Shown in pieces: positions 11,436 through 24,126 of a stretch of 64,000 nucleotides of DNA; the first letter of the stretch is position 1; every line of letters starts with the position of its first letter. The position numbers and the translations under genes are program-made. The notes beneath the pieces were generated by a model. That model was not told the origin of the DNA. It saw nothing but the letters and a program-made list of their open reading frames with translations, and made no database searches. This DNA is from Sinotaia quadrata. Its lineage: Eukaryota; Mollusca; Gastropoda; Architaenioglossa; Viviparidae. The DNA is taken from the NCBI GenBank assembly GCA_028829895.1, contig CM054181.1:46065759-46129758 (forward strand), read 5' to 3'.

Positions 11436-11945
11436 TTGTATTGTGTAATTACTCTTTGCTATGACTGTCCACTTTTGTGTAATTACTCTTTGCTATGACT
11501 GTCCAATTTTGTGTAATTACTCTTTGCTATGACTGTCCAATTAAGTGTAATTACTCTTTGTTTATGATTGTCCACTAATGGATAATTGCATGTATTTATA
11601 ACTATCCAGTAATCTATAATAGTCTTTGCTTGTGACTAGCCAGTAATAGATAGCTGTGTTCGTTTACCCTTATCCTATAATGGATAATATTCTGTGTTAT
11701 GTCTGTCCAGTACGGGATAATAGGATTTGTTTATGGATGTCGACAATAGGTATTATATGACAATCTACTAATGGATGATATATGACAACCCACTAGTGGA
11801 ACACAAACGAGAATTCTCTAATGGATAATAAACGGTATCAACTAATGGATAATTATGTATGGCAATCCTTTAATGGATAATATATGACCATCCAGCAAAG
11901 CATGATATGTGACAATCCACTAATGGATAACAACTTTTGTTCATG
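11436..11945. repeat. 35-36 bp minisatellite decaying to the right
   Basis: The left part has four clear units of tgtgtaattactctttgcta followed by tgactgtcc. The right part decays into ccactaatggataatatatg words at about 30-40 bp spacing. Confidence 0.85.
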
Positions 11946-12074
11946 TGGGCTCCATTAAAACAATGCACGTGTGACTAGAGAAGTCCCCTAGTCACACCCT
12001 CTCTCCTCTCCTTACTACACCCCTGTAGATTGAAAACGAAAGCGAAATTAAATTATGTTTCGGAACATAGATAA

Positions 12075-12360
12075 ACTCTGAATTCTGCAGTATGTACAGA
12101 AGTACTTGCATAATATGCCATTGAATGCTCCACAGTGTACAGTCAGAAATACTTGCAAATAATGCTCCACAGCGTACGTTAAGTCAGAAGTATTTTCATA
12201 AAATGTCAGTAAATACTCCACAATGTATATAAGTCAGAAGTACTGGCGTAATATATCACTGAAAGCTACAATATTTACATAAGTCAGAAGTATGTGGTTA
12301 ATATGTCACTTCATGCTCAATATTTACTTAAATATCAGAAGTACTTGCGTAATATGACAC
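12075..12360. repeat. degenerate tandem repeat, about 55-60 bp units
   Basis: Five diverged copies of aagtcagaagtacttgcata, atatgccattgaatgctc and cacaatgtaca. Confidence 0.75.
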
Positions 12361-12644
12361 ATATTGCTTCATTAATATCTACGGCACACTTGGCACTGAT
12401 TGTTTTTGTGTCTGAGAAGTACTTGGATTCAGAGTATGAGGAGAGCGGGGGTGGTGGATGGGGTATTTCCTTCGCATTTAACATAAGAATAAGTTATCGT
12501 GTCCTAATACTAGTTTTCTACCTTTTCTATTATTTCTGCCAGTGGTTTATTTTTGTACGTTTATTAGAACCGAAACTATAACTCCAGAATATCAGGTGCA
12601 GACTAGTTTCTGGCTCGTAATCTCAGCACGACAGCAATAGCTCA

Positions 12645-12830
12645 GTGCATGACGCGTTACGAGAGCTTCCACATAACGAAATATATACACACATGACGCG
12701 TTACGCGAGCTTCCACATAACGAAATATATACATATGACGCGTTACGAGACCTTCCTCATAAGAAATATATAAACATGATGCTTTGCGAGAGCTCCCACT
12801 CAACGAAATATATACACATGACTAGTGTAT
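12645..12830. repeat. about 45-bp minisatellite, 4 copies
   Basis: Units catgacgcgttacgagagct followed by tccacataacgaaatatata. Copies diverge to the right. Confidence 0.88.
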
Positions 12831-13154
12831 TAAATTATTAATAACTTAACTGATTTTTAGGAGGTTATTCAGCATACGTATAGATGATAACACAGGAGAA
12901 AATACGTGTTTAATTTCTGAAATACTTCATTTGGCCTACCAATTATATAAAGAAATTTTATGGCATAGTTGCAAAGTTATAGTTCTCTTACCTAACAGAT
13001 TAAATATAGGAGAGGATTAAGGGGATTGCAATTTTGATGTACATTAATAAGGTGGTCATAGTGCGCTCCATCGGCCAACCTGATTTTATTAACAATAACC
13101 CGCAATTTTATTAATGGGAGCATTTTGGCGCTTGACTTTTATCCTGCACTCCAC

Positions 13155-13640
13155 TCTCCTTTAGAGTATAAATATGTTTTGTGTTCTGCACTTCTCTATT
13201 TCTCTAGACTCTAGACTAGATATTTGTTGCTTCCTCCATTCCACACTCCACTAGAGTATAGACATGTCTTGCACTTCTCATTTCTCTACAGTATAGATTT
13301 GTTTCCTCCACTTCCCACTCCTCTAAAGTATTAACATGCTTTGTGTCCTGCACGTTTCATTTCTCTAGATTATAGATATATATTGTTTCCTCCACTCCAC
13401 GGTACACTAGAGTGTAAATATGCATGCATGTACTTCTGTCCCTCACTCCACAAGCCACTAAAGTATGGATATATTTTTCTCCTGCTCTCACAAGCCATTA
13501 AAGTATGGATATATTTTTCTCCTGCTCTCACAAGCCACTAAAGTATGGATATATTTTCTCCTGCTCTCCACAAGCCACTAAAGTATAGATATGTTTCGCG
13601 CCCTAGCACTCCGCACTTCCCTAGAGTATGGATATGATTC
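13155..13640. repeat. degenerate minisatellite with a perfect 33-35 bp core
   Basis: Words ctagagtatagatatg and cctgcactcc recur. The core at about 13450-13590 has near-identical units containing caagccactaaagtatggat. From 13641 to 15220 I see no supported gene, only short frames and one (GT)n run at 14959-14988. Confidence 0.8.
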
Positions 13641-14956
13641 TCGATTCAAATTGTTTGTGACGACATCACCCTAACCATTATCTCCGTGCTGATTGGTTCC
13701 CTAGAATGACATTTTCCTGATGACCCTGAACTTTGTCGTTTGTATTGAAATCCTTTCAACATGATGGCTGAAGAATACGAAAACTCGACAATCCTTTAAT
13801 TCTGCCACTTCTCTGTCTAGAAGTTTCCAGACCTCCAGGTTTGATCGTAGAATAGAAGGTCGCCCTCCTCTTCGATAATGCTATACGATGACTCGTTTCA
13901 ACCCGTTAAGAACAATATAATGGTTTCTGGTTGGAACAAACATGCCATATTAACTAAGAATATATTATAAACCAGTTACTTGCTTTTGTGCATCACAGGT
14001 TTCGCTCAAGAAAATAATTTAACAATTCATTATGCTACTTATTCTACAGCTCTTTCATTCATGCTCGGTGTTAAATTACCCATTTTCCCCAGCAATACTA
14101 TTTCAGGAAAGCAAAAAAGTTCGTTTGTATTTCTTTAGTAAAGAACTGTACTTATAAACTATGTGTACAATATTTAATACTTTTTCGTGCTCTGTGTTGA
14201 CTGTCAACATATATGCAGCAAGCACCCTGTACATTTCTAAAGATATATCAGTATACAGTTTCACTTTGCAGACTGCTTACAGACATTTAAACTCGGAAAC
14301 AAATATAACTCATAATTACCATTTGAACTTTATAGTTTACAACTCAGCAGCCATTAGTAATTATCAGTCATTTTACCCTGACAGAACATAAACACTTACT
14401 GTAATATTATAAACTATTATGAGCTATAAAGTTCATATTCTTGTACATTTTTAATAATATTTGATAAATAAAAACAGATATATACAAGTGAAGGTAAATT
14501 TGAAAAACAAGATTGATGATCCTATTTAATTCTTGGACAATAGGGCCGATAATCAGAAAGCGTTAACTCGTGTATGACTATAGTTTTCTATAGATCAACG
14601 CAAGGCGAACTTTGTGCACATGAAGTTGTGGGATAAAAGAGAAAGTAATTATTTATTGTTAGCATGATTAAAGTTTAGATCATGAGAGGCGGATAATTTT
14701 CACGGAAAATACAATTTTACAGTGCAAATAGACATATTCCAAAAGTAAAGGTTTTTCGGTATTGACCTGATTTACTGAGGCATAGAGCAGGCAGGGAGAT
14801 ATAACTTTTACTTCATTTGTCTCTTGTTTTTCATAGAGCATGTAGGTCATTGCCTAGATCTATTTCTCCTAGATTTAAAAACAGGTATTGAAATTTACAG
14901 CTTAGATCTGTTTCTCAGAGTGTATGAAACTACAAGTTTTTGCAGCATATTTTATT

Positions 14957-14990
<34 letters not shown>

Positions 14991-15223
14991 AATACCACTA
15001 AGTCCATCCCAGTATGTTCCTGTATGTAGGAAGTTACATTTCTGAATATAAGTTTACTGCTATCAAACCACATCCACCCCTGTACTTTGTATGATGTACT
15101 TTCAGTACTGAGACTGCAAACCACGTCCAGTGAAGAGAGACAGATAGATTTTTTTTTAAAATTACATATTACGTTTTATGTGCCATTTTTGTTTTGTTTA
15201 AGCGATCCAATTTCATATGCTAA

Positions 15224-15229
15224 TTTATT
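15224..15229 (-). terminator. polyadenylation signal AATAAA (minus strand)
   Basis: AATAAA on the minus strand, 124 nt past the stop codon of the exon at 15353-15484. Position and sequence fit a normal animal polyadenylation signal. Confidence 0.5.
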
Positions 15230-15352
15230 ATTAGGCTATAATTTTTTTCTGGGATTACTCATTCTGGTTTATCGTACTATCTTGTGACGGTTGTCTCCCC
15301 GCTCCACGTGCCATAATACACGCATTTAATGCATGTTATTTTCTAGGGCACG

Positions 15353-15484
15353 TCAGTCAAGCACTTTCTTTGTGGCAGTCAGCAAAGCTGCCTCCCCACT
15401 TTCCATGTCACAAGCTGAGCTGTTGCCCATTCCCTCATCCAGGCTCTCTGAGTTATAACTTAGCAGGGTGTCCGAAACAGATGC
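15353..15484 (-). CDS. 3'-terminal coding exon of an unidentified minus-strand gene
   Basis: On the minus strand a 43-codon frame runs from an AG after a GT-rich tract (tgtgtgtgtgataag) to TGA at 15355-15353. The peptide begins ASVSDTLLSYNSES, is rich in Ser, Glu and Asp, contains SACDMESGEAALL and ends TATKKVLD. Its composition is that of a flexible acidic C-terminal tail. An AATAAA follows 124 nt after the stop. It starts in phase 0, matching the phase-0 donor of the candidate exon at 23803. The + strand also has an open frame here, so strand is inferred from composition, polyadenylation signal and phase. I do not recognise the family. Confidence 0.55.
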   Translation of the reverse strand, partial: ASVSDTLLSYNSESLDEGMGNSSACDMESGEAALLTATKKVLD

Positions 15485-15880
15485 CTTATCACACACACAC
15501 GCACATATACACGCAACATTTATAACCATGCCGATTATAACAACTTTTTAAAAAACTGTTGGCGAAGAGAAATAACAAAAAAAAATGGAGTAACTTTCTA
15601 ACCAGAAACTTTGTTCTCTATCTGCTGCTTCTAGTATCTTCCTATCAACCCCAATTTTGCACACGACTCGCATTAAACAGATGCAACATGACCCAGCAGG
15701 AGGTCAAACCGCACGTGCCAGCCTCTATAGCTGCCGTTTTCTGGATTTACTCTTGCAGTGTATATCTTAAAATCTGTTCAACCTTTTACCCGAATAAGAT
15801 GGCACAATTCAGCGTGGCATACTAATTTAGTGCTAAAAGTAACGCGACCAGCTACGTAAAAGAAAATTATAAACTGTAAT

Positions 15881-15881
<1 letters not shown>

Positions 15882-15947
<66 letters not shown>

Positions 15948-15950
15948 TGT
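15882..15950. repeat. (GA)n microsatellite
   Basis: Almost pure GA dinucleotide run of about 65 bp. Confidence 0.98.
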
Positions 15951-16056
15951 GTCTCGTTCGATGAAGGTAAGGTATACCTCTGAAGCTACCCTTAAGAACG
16001 TGTTCAACCACGCCCTCTCTATACGCATTCAAATTTACAATATTTATTTTCTCCAG

Positions 16057-16143
16057 GTTATGTGCCGGCCGGCATGTGTACATTGTTGCATTTTGTTTTC
16101 CATTTGCGTCTCAGCTCTGCTCAATGCCAACCAGAACATTTGA
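16057..16143 (+). CDS. weak candidate terminal exon (unknown)
   Basis: A good acceptor (tatttattttctccag) ends at 16056. All three frames after it stay open for 28-32 codons before stopping, and AATAAA lies at 16235-16240. Phase 0 reads VMCRPACVHCCILF. With three open frames and no partner exon the coding call is weak. Confidence 0.2.
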   Translation, partial: VMCRPACVHCCILFSICVSALLNANQNI

Positions 16144-16340
16144 AAGAAAATGATTAATAGTAGAGTACAAACTTATGTGAGCAATCTAAACACAGGATAA
16201 TGAGATATACAATATACATATTTAAAATCTTTGTAATAAATAATATGCCGGTTTTTCTGAACACAATTTGCAAGCTACAGTTTGTAGTGACACTAACAGT
16301 GGCAGCATAATGTGATGCCGATTCATAATGCATCGCTTTA

Positions 16341-16626
16341 TTAGTACTTATCACGACGCTTGCACTATGGTACACACACTCCACGCTTCATTAGTACACG
16401 ACGCTTGCACTATGGTACACACACTCCACGCTTCATTAGTACTTATCACGACGCTTGCACTATGGTACACACACTCCACGCTTCATTAGTACACGACGCT
16501 TGCAGTATGGTACACACACTCCACGCTTCATTAGTACACGACGCTTGCAGTATGGTACACACACTCCACGCTTCATTAGTACTTATCACGACGCTTGCAC
16601 TATGGTACACACACTCCACGCTTCAC
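16341..16626. repeat. 43/50-bp minisatellite, 6-7 copies, fused to an inverted-repeat arm
   Basis: Units acgacgcttgcactatggta plus cacacactccacgcttcatt occur with or without a seven-base cttatca insertion, giving alternating lengths. The last unit runs directly into the left arm of the foldback at 16601-16958, so array and element share sequence. Confidence 0.93.
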
Positions 16627-16958
16627 GAGCTTATAACATAAGACATGTACGAGATGTTAAAACCATCTGTTAATAGGGATAGGAATGAAATATTAATTTA
16701 TTCAGCTGATATAGGATACCAGGACTGCCATAATTATATTGTCATTATTGCTCTAGTTGCTGCTGCTGCTGCTTTTGTGTTTCACCGACTGTCGACTAGA
16801 AAATTAGTTATAACTGGCGCATGTCATTAATCTGAAAACTGTAATTTGTTAGCCTTTCCAGGCGTTAGAAATGAAGGCAAATTAAACAGATGGTTTTAAC
16901 ATGTACATGTCTTATGTTATAAAAAAAAGCTCGTGAAACGTGGAGTGTGTGTACCATA
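16601..16958. mobile_element. foldback element with about 75-bp terminal inverted repeats
   Basis: The arm at 16601-16674 (tatggtacacacactccacg, then ttataacataagacatgtac) recurs in reverse complement at 16881-16958 with a few changes and an A-run insertion. The unique centre is about 205 bp and encodes no transposase. It is a non-autonomous MITE-like element whose left arm seeded the adjacent tandem array. Confidence 0.8.
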
Positions 16959-16960
16959 CT

Positions 16961-17003
16961 ATTACTACTACTACTACTACTACTACTACTAATTATTATT
17001 ATT
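16961..17003. repeat. (ACT)n/(ATT)n trinucleotide repeat
   Basis: A run of act units passes into att units, next to the element at 17006. Confidence 0.93.
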
Positions 17004-17005
17004 AT

Positions 17006-17335
17006 GCCTCATTCCACGACTTCTGTCGGTCCACTACTTAAAGCAGCGCTCCTCGGAAGTGCCCACATCCTCCGTAGAACCTTGGATCTCCCAAAATCTT
17101 GGTAAGATTCCGAGACCTTGGATCACAACCGACAGTCAAAAACTGAAGTCGTGGAAAGAGGCTGAATAAAAATAATGATATTATTATTATTACATTACAT
17201 TATTCATCACTTTTATTACGACTTCTGTTGACTGTTATGAATAAAGGTCATGGAATCTTACCAAGATTCTGGGAGATCCAAGGTTTTACCGAGGAGGTGA
17301 GCACTTTTGAGGAGCTCTGCTTTTAGCAGTGGAGC
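17006..17335. mobile_element. pair of short elements in inverted orientation
   Basis: Copy 1 (17006-17165) has its own imperfect terminal repeats: ttccacgacttctgtcggt at the left and the reverse complement of ccacgacttcag-tgtcgg at the right. Copy 2 (about 17214-17335) is a diverged reverse-complement copy that shares ccttggatctcccaaaatct and tggtaagattcc. Between them lies ATT-rich sequence. Together they form a potential long hairpin. No coding capacity is seen. Confidence 0.75.
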
Positions 17336-17525
17336 AATTATTATTATTATTTGTTTGTACTTATATAGAAGTAGAAGTAGAAGTAGTGATAATTAAGTTC
17401 CACAAATAAAATGGAAAGAGTTATACACTAAAAGTAGAGTTGCTGGCATCGATTAATTATCTTTTAATTGGTACAGTTGGTATGATGTGAAGGCGTGAGT
17501 TATAATGGACACTATAATGAAACCA

Positions 17526-17636
<111 letters not shown>

Positions 17637-17686
17637 GTTGGTGTACACTCGCATCTTTATAGTTATTTGTAATTATCTTCCTCTTT

Positions 17687-17748
17687 GCGCGCGCGTACGC
17701 ACACACACACACATACACATACACACACACACACGCACGCGCGCGCGC
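17687..17748. repeat. (CA)n flanked by (CG)n, potential Z-DNA
   Basis: A gcgcgcgtacgc segment, CA repeats, then cgcgcgcgcgg, all alternating purine-pyrimidine. From 17749 to 18710 there is no confident gene; frames on both strands at 18126-18407 are ambiguous. Confidence 0.9.
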
Positions 17749-18710
17749 GGAGTGTCGGATATAATTATAGAGATGCGGCTGTTCTTTCTCTAAATGTCAC
17801 ACGTTGCTATGTTTTTATGGCAAATCATAACTGTGAAAATCCTAATAATGATTACATTTCACTAATTATATGCAATATTGTGTAGAAATTGTGATTAAAA
17901 CTCACTTAAGCACCTTTGATAAAAGTAGTTATTGGGAACATTGAATTTGTTTCTCATTCATCAAGTTTTAAAGGGAACGTTAGTATATAATGTTGTAATA
18001 CAATGTTCATATCAGTTCTAGACACACTAACATAGAACAGTAGCTTTCAAACATTTAATATATTCTAAGCGCCAACATAACGCCGATGAAACAGTCCGCT
18101 TGTTAAAATTATCTTCTCTTGCTCCCTAGGGACTTGCCGCGAAATCAAGAATAGTGAGAGGACACCGTGTTTGTGCCCTTCTAATCAGGGGATGGGAATG
18201 GTGGTTGCTGATTGGAGGCAGAAGCAAAAAATAAAAAAAATGGATACCGTTGTCGATTTCAGACCCACCAGAGTTAATTTGATTCGGTCTTATCTGGGAA
18301 CAAAAATGCTCCACTGGAGCGTGGCAAAAATGACATCTCAAGTTTTTCCTTTCATTACTACCCCCTCCCCGCCTAGCCATTGTCAACATTTCACAGCCTT
18401 GCGATGATAATTTACTTGAAATCCAGATCTTGAGGGCATGGGAGTGTTTTGTTGAGGTTTCAAAGAAACTTTACAAAATTCATGATATGCCACGTTGAAA
18501 TAAAATTGCTATCGTGTCATTGACTCAACCTTGTCTAAAGTCTATTGTTCGAAATCTAAAAGTCAAAGTGCAGGAAGATCGGCCGTGGATTTACATATGT
18601 AGAGTGCATATTTGTGGAAAGTGTGTCAAAATATAGAAACAAAATTCGTGCATTTTGTCTTAGAACGAGTGATACCAAACTGTATGCCTTACCTGACACT
18701 GATATGTTAT

Positions 18711-19425
18711 TTTACTTGCATGACGTCAGGTGATATGTGATGCTATATCAGTTACTTTTATTTGTATATTGTCAGGGGTTAAAAGATCTCTATCTTATCT
18801 AGAAGTATGAACTCCTGTCATATTCTCTATCTTATCTAGAAGTGTGAACTCTGTCATATTCTCTATCTTATCTAGAAGTGTGAACTCTGTCATATTCTCT
18901 ATCTTATCTAAAAGTGTGAACTCTGTCATATGTCTATCTTATGTAAAAGTGGGAACTATGTCAAATGTTGCTAATATTATGAGAAATTGTCAAAATCTCT
19001 ACCTGACATTTGCGGTAAAATACCTCTCTTTGCATGATAGTAAGAATTCTGTAAAATATCTCAAAATAAAGCACTTACAAAATCGACTCAAAGCAGGATT
19101 ATTTAATAATAAATAACAAAATTAAATTAAAGTCCACTAAATCACAAAATGACTCTCTTACTCTCTCTAACACCACGAATATACAAAGATATGTAAAATT
19201 TATGTTTGCATTAAAAAATCTTTTAACCCCTGACAATATGCAAGTAAAAATAACTGATATAGCATCACATATCACCTGACGTCATGCAAGTAAATCACAA
19301 AATGATTCTCTTACTCTAACACCACGAATATACAAAGATATGTAAAATTTATGTTTGCATTAAAAAATCTTTTAACCCCTGACAATATGCAAGTAAAAGT
19401 AACTGATATAGCTTCACATGTCAAA
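18711..19425. mobile_element. non-autonomous element with 76-bp inverted repeats around a minisatellite
   Basis: The arm at 18711-18786 (tttacttgcatgacgtcagg, then gtcaggggttaaaagat) recurs as a near-perfect reverse complement at 19219-19294. Inside, 18790-18960 holds four or five units of about 33-35 bp (ctatcttatctagaagtgtg plus aactctgtcatatt). The right end is duplicated: 19142-19270 and 19295-19420 are direct repeats of about 128 bp, the second truncated. No transposase frame is present. Confidence 0.82.
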
Positions 19426-19429
19426 GACT

Positions 19430-22400
19430 TTTATTTAATTGTTGCATTAAAGTTTTTATTTTACCGATTGACTTTTAGTTAGCCTGGCATGTTTTGCATC
19501 AGTGGGATAATTGTATCATGGCGATTTTGTATAACCATCACTAACACTTGCGGATGAAGGAAGACTGCACTGATTTATGTGTGAAATGGTTCAGACACTC
19601 ATATGTTTCCTTAAGGCAATGTGTCCATTAAGCGAAAGTATTCATAAAGCAAATACGCAGAAAAGTATTTGCTTGCAATAAGGACTCCCTATTTGCTGCT
19701 TCATTTTATGACTTACGGGGGCTTACGCCAATCTGTGGCAGTACAAAGTTGTAAAACATACTTTCCTCAACGCCACTGTACCCATGTGACTGACTGAGGC
19801 AGTGTAAGACATTTCCTTCTAAACGAAAGAATTCCGACCGTGTAGACCTCGAGTTGGGGACTATTTTGAGTTATCTGCCATTCTTCAGAAATGACATTAA
19901 CGATTTAAGATATAACCCGGTGAGAGTATGTTTTTATTTTTGTATTTTGCGATTAGACCTACATTAAAGATCAGTGCTGAAGACAATGTGGGCATCTATA
20001 TTTTCGTGCACACACATTTTCCCATAACATTCGCACATTCCAAGGTTAAAGAGTTCCATATTATACCTTATAGGTTAACGTTGAATAATCTGTGTTGATA
20101 ACATGTTATCCGCACAATTTAAAGTCTATTATCTTCAGTATCGTTTAAGCATATTTATGTATTAATTAAGTATTTTTTATTATTATTATTTATTTTTATT
20201 ATTATTATTTTTTTTTTGGGGGGGGGGAATGATGGTGATAAGACAAAATTCTTCCCGATTAGTTTCCTAAAGATATACAACTCTTGGTAACCTTTTCCAT
20301 TCGAAAATAAGGACATATTTTGAGAATATGATTCTAGTTTTATCTTGACATTTGCTTGATCAACGTTGTCTTAAGTTGTTACGCAAGACACATAACAAAA
20401 TACGCCATTGATGTTTGGGTGGGGCCCATTTTATTATCACCTAAAGGAACGTTTTATTGGCTGTGCATGCAGGTGAGCAAGTATCATAAAAGTGAATAAA
20501 TGGACGAACAGACGAACAAAACAAAACAATACAAATACGAATTCTTTCACCCCTCTCAAAAACTGTGAATAACAAGTTTGAAATGAGAAATTAGGTCGTT
20601 TATTACCCAATTTGGGGCATTACTCTTTCACACAGTGATTAGTCAAACATGCAACTTTCCAATGTTGTACACTTTGTGGGAAATAAAGTGGGGGATGAAA
20701 AATAATGAACTTCAAAATGTAAAATAAAAATATAATTATACAATTCTTACGCAGTAAATGGCACAACTATCAACAACAATAATTCCCATACAAAATAGGC
20801 ATGTATTTAAATATTATCTAAGAGTTCATATTATACAAAATGACAATAATAAAGAGTTCAACAAGAATAGATTAAATGTTCTTATTCTTAACAGTTCTAG
20901 ATGGCTTTTTCCTTTCATTTAATTACTCACGTAGTAATGTCATTGTTCCGAGGGAGATTACGTAACCTCACACGTCACTCATAAGGGGTACTTTGAAGAG
21001 AAGATTTAATGCAATCACTGCTTCGCCTGACAGTGAAGACCTGCAGATCTAGGCACTGTCTCAGATTCGCTGTATGGGTAAATGTGTGTTTTGGCATGTT
21101 GCCAACCTTGGTAATTGTCCTGCTTTCTCTGGTTACCATGAAAATGGAAAAAAAAAAGTGGCGTTTAGCATTACCAGAATGTATTGTCTAGTGAAGTGTG
21201 TCATCACATCTATGGATGCAGAACTTCTCATGTCCATGGGGCACCGAGATGTTGTCCCTCAAACTGCAAAATATGAATTCAAACAAGCTCAGACAGGGAG
21301 ACAATAAATGGCTTCTCTGTCGTTAACTACATACAACCAATGGTGCGTGCATAAGCTGTCTTGAAGTCGAACTTTCCACGTTGCCAGAAGATATTGAAGC
21401 AAGTTGCCTCGTCGCTTCAATAGTAGGCAGTTGACGGATGAAAAAAAAAAAAACAGATGGAAAGAGATATTCCCAACTTTCCTTAATGAAATCTCTGTAT
21501 ATGAAATTCCACACCAAATGAAGTAAGATACCTTCAAGTAAATCCAGGTTTTCATCATGAAATATAAGTCTCCCTTTGACCCTTATATAATTTTACTAAG
21601 AGTCCTCAAAAGCTTCTAGAAATTTTTATGTATTGTGACATAATCCGTTGAGGCACGCTTTTTATCTGCGTTCGATATTGGCAACTTTAATGCACGCCGA
21701 CTATCTAGCTCGTAAACATGTGTCACGCACTCATGCATGAATACTCTACATTCATTCAAAATATATAATTCTCCAAAATATATATATTTAAAGCATGAAA
21801 TGATAACACACACTGTGGCTACAACGCCTGTCTAACTAAATGAAATCTTAGGTGAACTTTTCTAGAGTCACATAACATAATATGTATTGCATAATAACAA
21901 AAACGGGTTACTTCCCCATGTCCATTAACAGGTTTTAGATCGTGAAATAAAATATAATTTTGGCTCCATCCCCTTTCCCGTGACAATATCAATATGGCTT
22001 GATATAAATGTAACTTACCTGTCAATTGGTCTTCATATAATTTCAACTTACATGTCAATTTCAAACGATTGTTTTTCTAAAGATATACGTAGTTGCAACG
22101 TTGTTTGGGAGTAGATCTAAAATAAGTTCAAAATGTTTTTTATCCAAGAGATGGACAAGCTAATAGTCATCTCGGAATACGGTTTTCTTGAAGTTTGTTG
22201 TGATAGTTGTCATTCACTTTTGCTGATGTTAGTAAGCTAAGATTCGTGTAGGAATATGGTCCGACTCTGAACTGCTCACCACATGTCTGCTTAAAGTGTA
22301 GTGTGACGGATTTCATCAAATTTATTGACGATGTCATCAAGCTAACAGTCATCTACCTTACAGCCATACAAAGATCCACTCGTCACATGCTTTCTTAAAG

Positions 22401-22760
22401 CTTGAAGAGAGGAAATACAGATGTAGAGAAAAGTCATGAATGTTTTTTACCCATAAATCTATCTCAAAATCAGTGCACAGGAGTACATAACAAAAAGAAA
22501 ATATCCTTAATTATTAGTTTTCCCCCCATTTTTATAAAGTATATATATTTGAGTGTATAATCATTGTACATATGAAGATGAAGTAAACAGTGATTTGGAT
22601 TAATATAAACATACTTTTCATTCATGACAGATAACTCCCTCTTCACTTCAGCATTTTAAAGTTATTAAATCCATCCATTAAGTTGCTCTACCACAGGAAG
22701 TTTTTGTTACTTGTTCATAAAATCTCACGCATTTAGGGCCAGTGGCAATGAGATGCTACT
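19430..22760. other. region without supported genes
   Basis: AT-rich sequence with a T/G run at 20205-20227 and an A-run at 21147. A patch of higher GC at 21009-21440 has short open frames on both strands (for example a + strand frame reading MDAELLMSMGHRDVV that ends in TAA at 21304-21306), but I could not choose a strand or join it to other exons. Confidence 0.5.
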
Positions 22761-22767
22761 GAACCTA

Positions 22768-23055
22768 ATCACCAGTAAGTGAAGTGCTGTTGATCTCTAA
22801 TCACCAGTAAGTGAAGTGCTATTGGTCTCTAATCACCAGTAAGTGAAGTGCTGTTGGTCTCTAATCACCAGTAAGTGAAGTGCTGTTGGTCTCTAATCAC
22901 CAGTAAGTGAAGTGCTGTTGGTCTCTAATCACCAGTAAGTGAAGTGCTATTGGTCTCTAATCATCAGTAAGTGAAGTGCTGTTGGTCTCTAATCACCAGT
23001 AAGTGAGGTGCTATTGTTCTCTAATCACCAGTAAGTGAAGTGCTATTGGTCTCAA
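22768..23055. repeat. 32-bp minisatellite, 9 copies, with a decayed tail to about 23480
   Basis: Units tctctaatcaccagtaagtg followed by aagtgctattgg. Each unit carries cagtaagtg, a near-consensus splice donor on the + strand. Right of 23055 the same words persist in diverged form for a further 425 bp. Confidence 0.95.
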
Positions 23056-23802
23056 ATATTCATTCACTGATGCGTCATTCCTCTAAGCACCAGTGAAACA
23101 TAAGCTATTAGTCTCTAACACCAGGCACAGAGGTACGACTGCTGTTCCCTAATCCATCAAACTCTGATATGCTATTGGTCTGTAATCATAGACGTATTGC
23201 TAGTCCCTATTTACCAGACACATGTACTATTAGTCTCCAATCACCAGTGACTTGCAGTACTACTAGTCTCTAATCACCAGTCGCTAAAGTGCTATTGGTC
23301 TTTAATCACCAATCAATGAGGCACTGCTATTCTCTACTCATCAGATTCTGAGGTTTTAATCTCTAATGACAATCATTGAAATGTTGTTGGTCTCTACCAG
23401 ATATTGAGGTACTATTTGTCTCTGCGTCACTAAGGTGCTATTGATCTTTACCAATCATTGAGGTATTATTGATCTTTATCCTGCTGTTTGAAAATTGTAT
23501 TAGTAACGTTACCGCCAGGGTTTGAAGTGCTTAAGGTATATTATTATTTGATAAATAATTTTAATAATTAGTATTATTTACATTTGACAGATTACCAGAT
23601 GTAATAAATGACAGTGTGAGCGAAATGTCACTGAACTTGCTGCGAGTTGCGAGATGGATATTACAAAATAAAAGTCCTTTGCACACACAGTCTTTGCTTG
23701 AGGTTTGTTGTTTGCTTTTCCTTTTTCTTTTCAAGGACTCCATTGTGCACGCCAAAGTAACATTGTGCACGCCAAAGTAACATTGCATTACCAGTCACTC
23801 AC

Positions 23803-23874
23803 GAACATGTCGCGCTGCTCATCGTTGAACGCTCCCGCCGCGTGATTTTTTGGGGGTCTGGTTTGACCTTTAGA
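23803..23874 (-). CDS. candidate internal exon of the minus-strand gene
   Basis: On the minus strand a ttgcag acceptor at 23876-23875 opens a 72-nt segment reading SKGQTRPPKNHAAG then AFNDEQRDMF. It ends at a consensus donor (TTC followed by gtgagt) in phase 0, which matches the phase-0 start of the terminal exon at 15484. An alternative acceptor seven bases in (end 23867, ctaaag) would start in phase 1 and accept the phase-1 donor of the exon at 37388. A second frame (LKVKPDPQKITRRE) is also open. The patch is CpG-rich in an AT-rich setting. Family unknown. Confidence 0.42.
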
Positions 23875-24071
23875 CTGCAACCGCCGTACGTATGGCGTTA
23901 CGACCCAAGGGAGTTAATGTGTGCCTGCCATGTCAACTTGCGCCCTACCTACGCCTTTGCCAGGTCGTTTGTGATTTGCGGACCATTAGTGTAGCTGGTT
24001 GCTGCAATTTGTATTATGCGTGGCTCAAAGGCGGGACTACTTTTGTCTCAGTTGCGTCATGTGGCTTGTGG

Positions 24072-24125
<54 letters not shown>
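24072..24125. repeat. (GT)n microsatellite
   Basis: Perfect GT run, followed 55 bp later by a C run at about 24178-24190. Confidence 0.98.
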
Positions 24126-24126
<1 letters not shown>

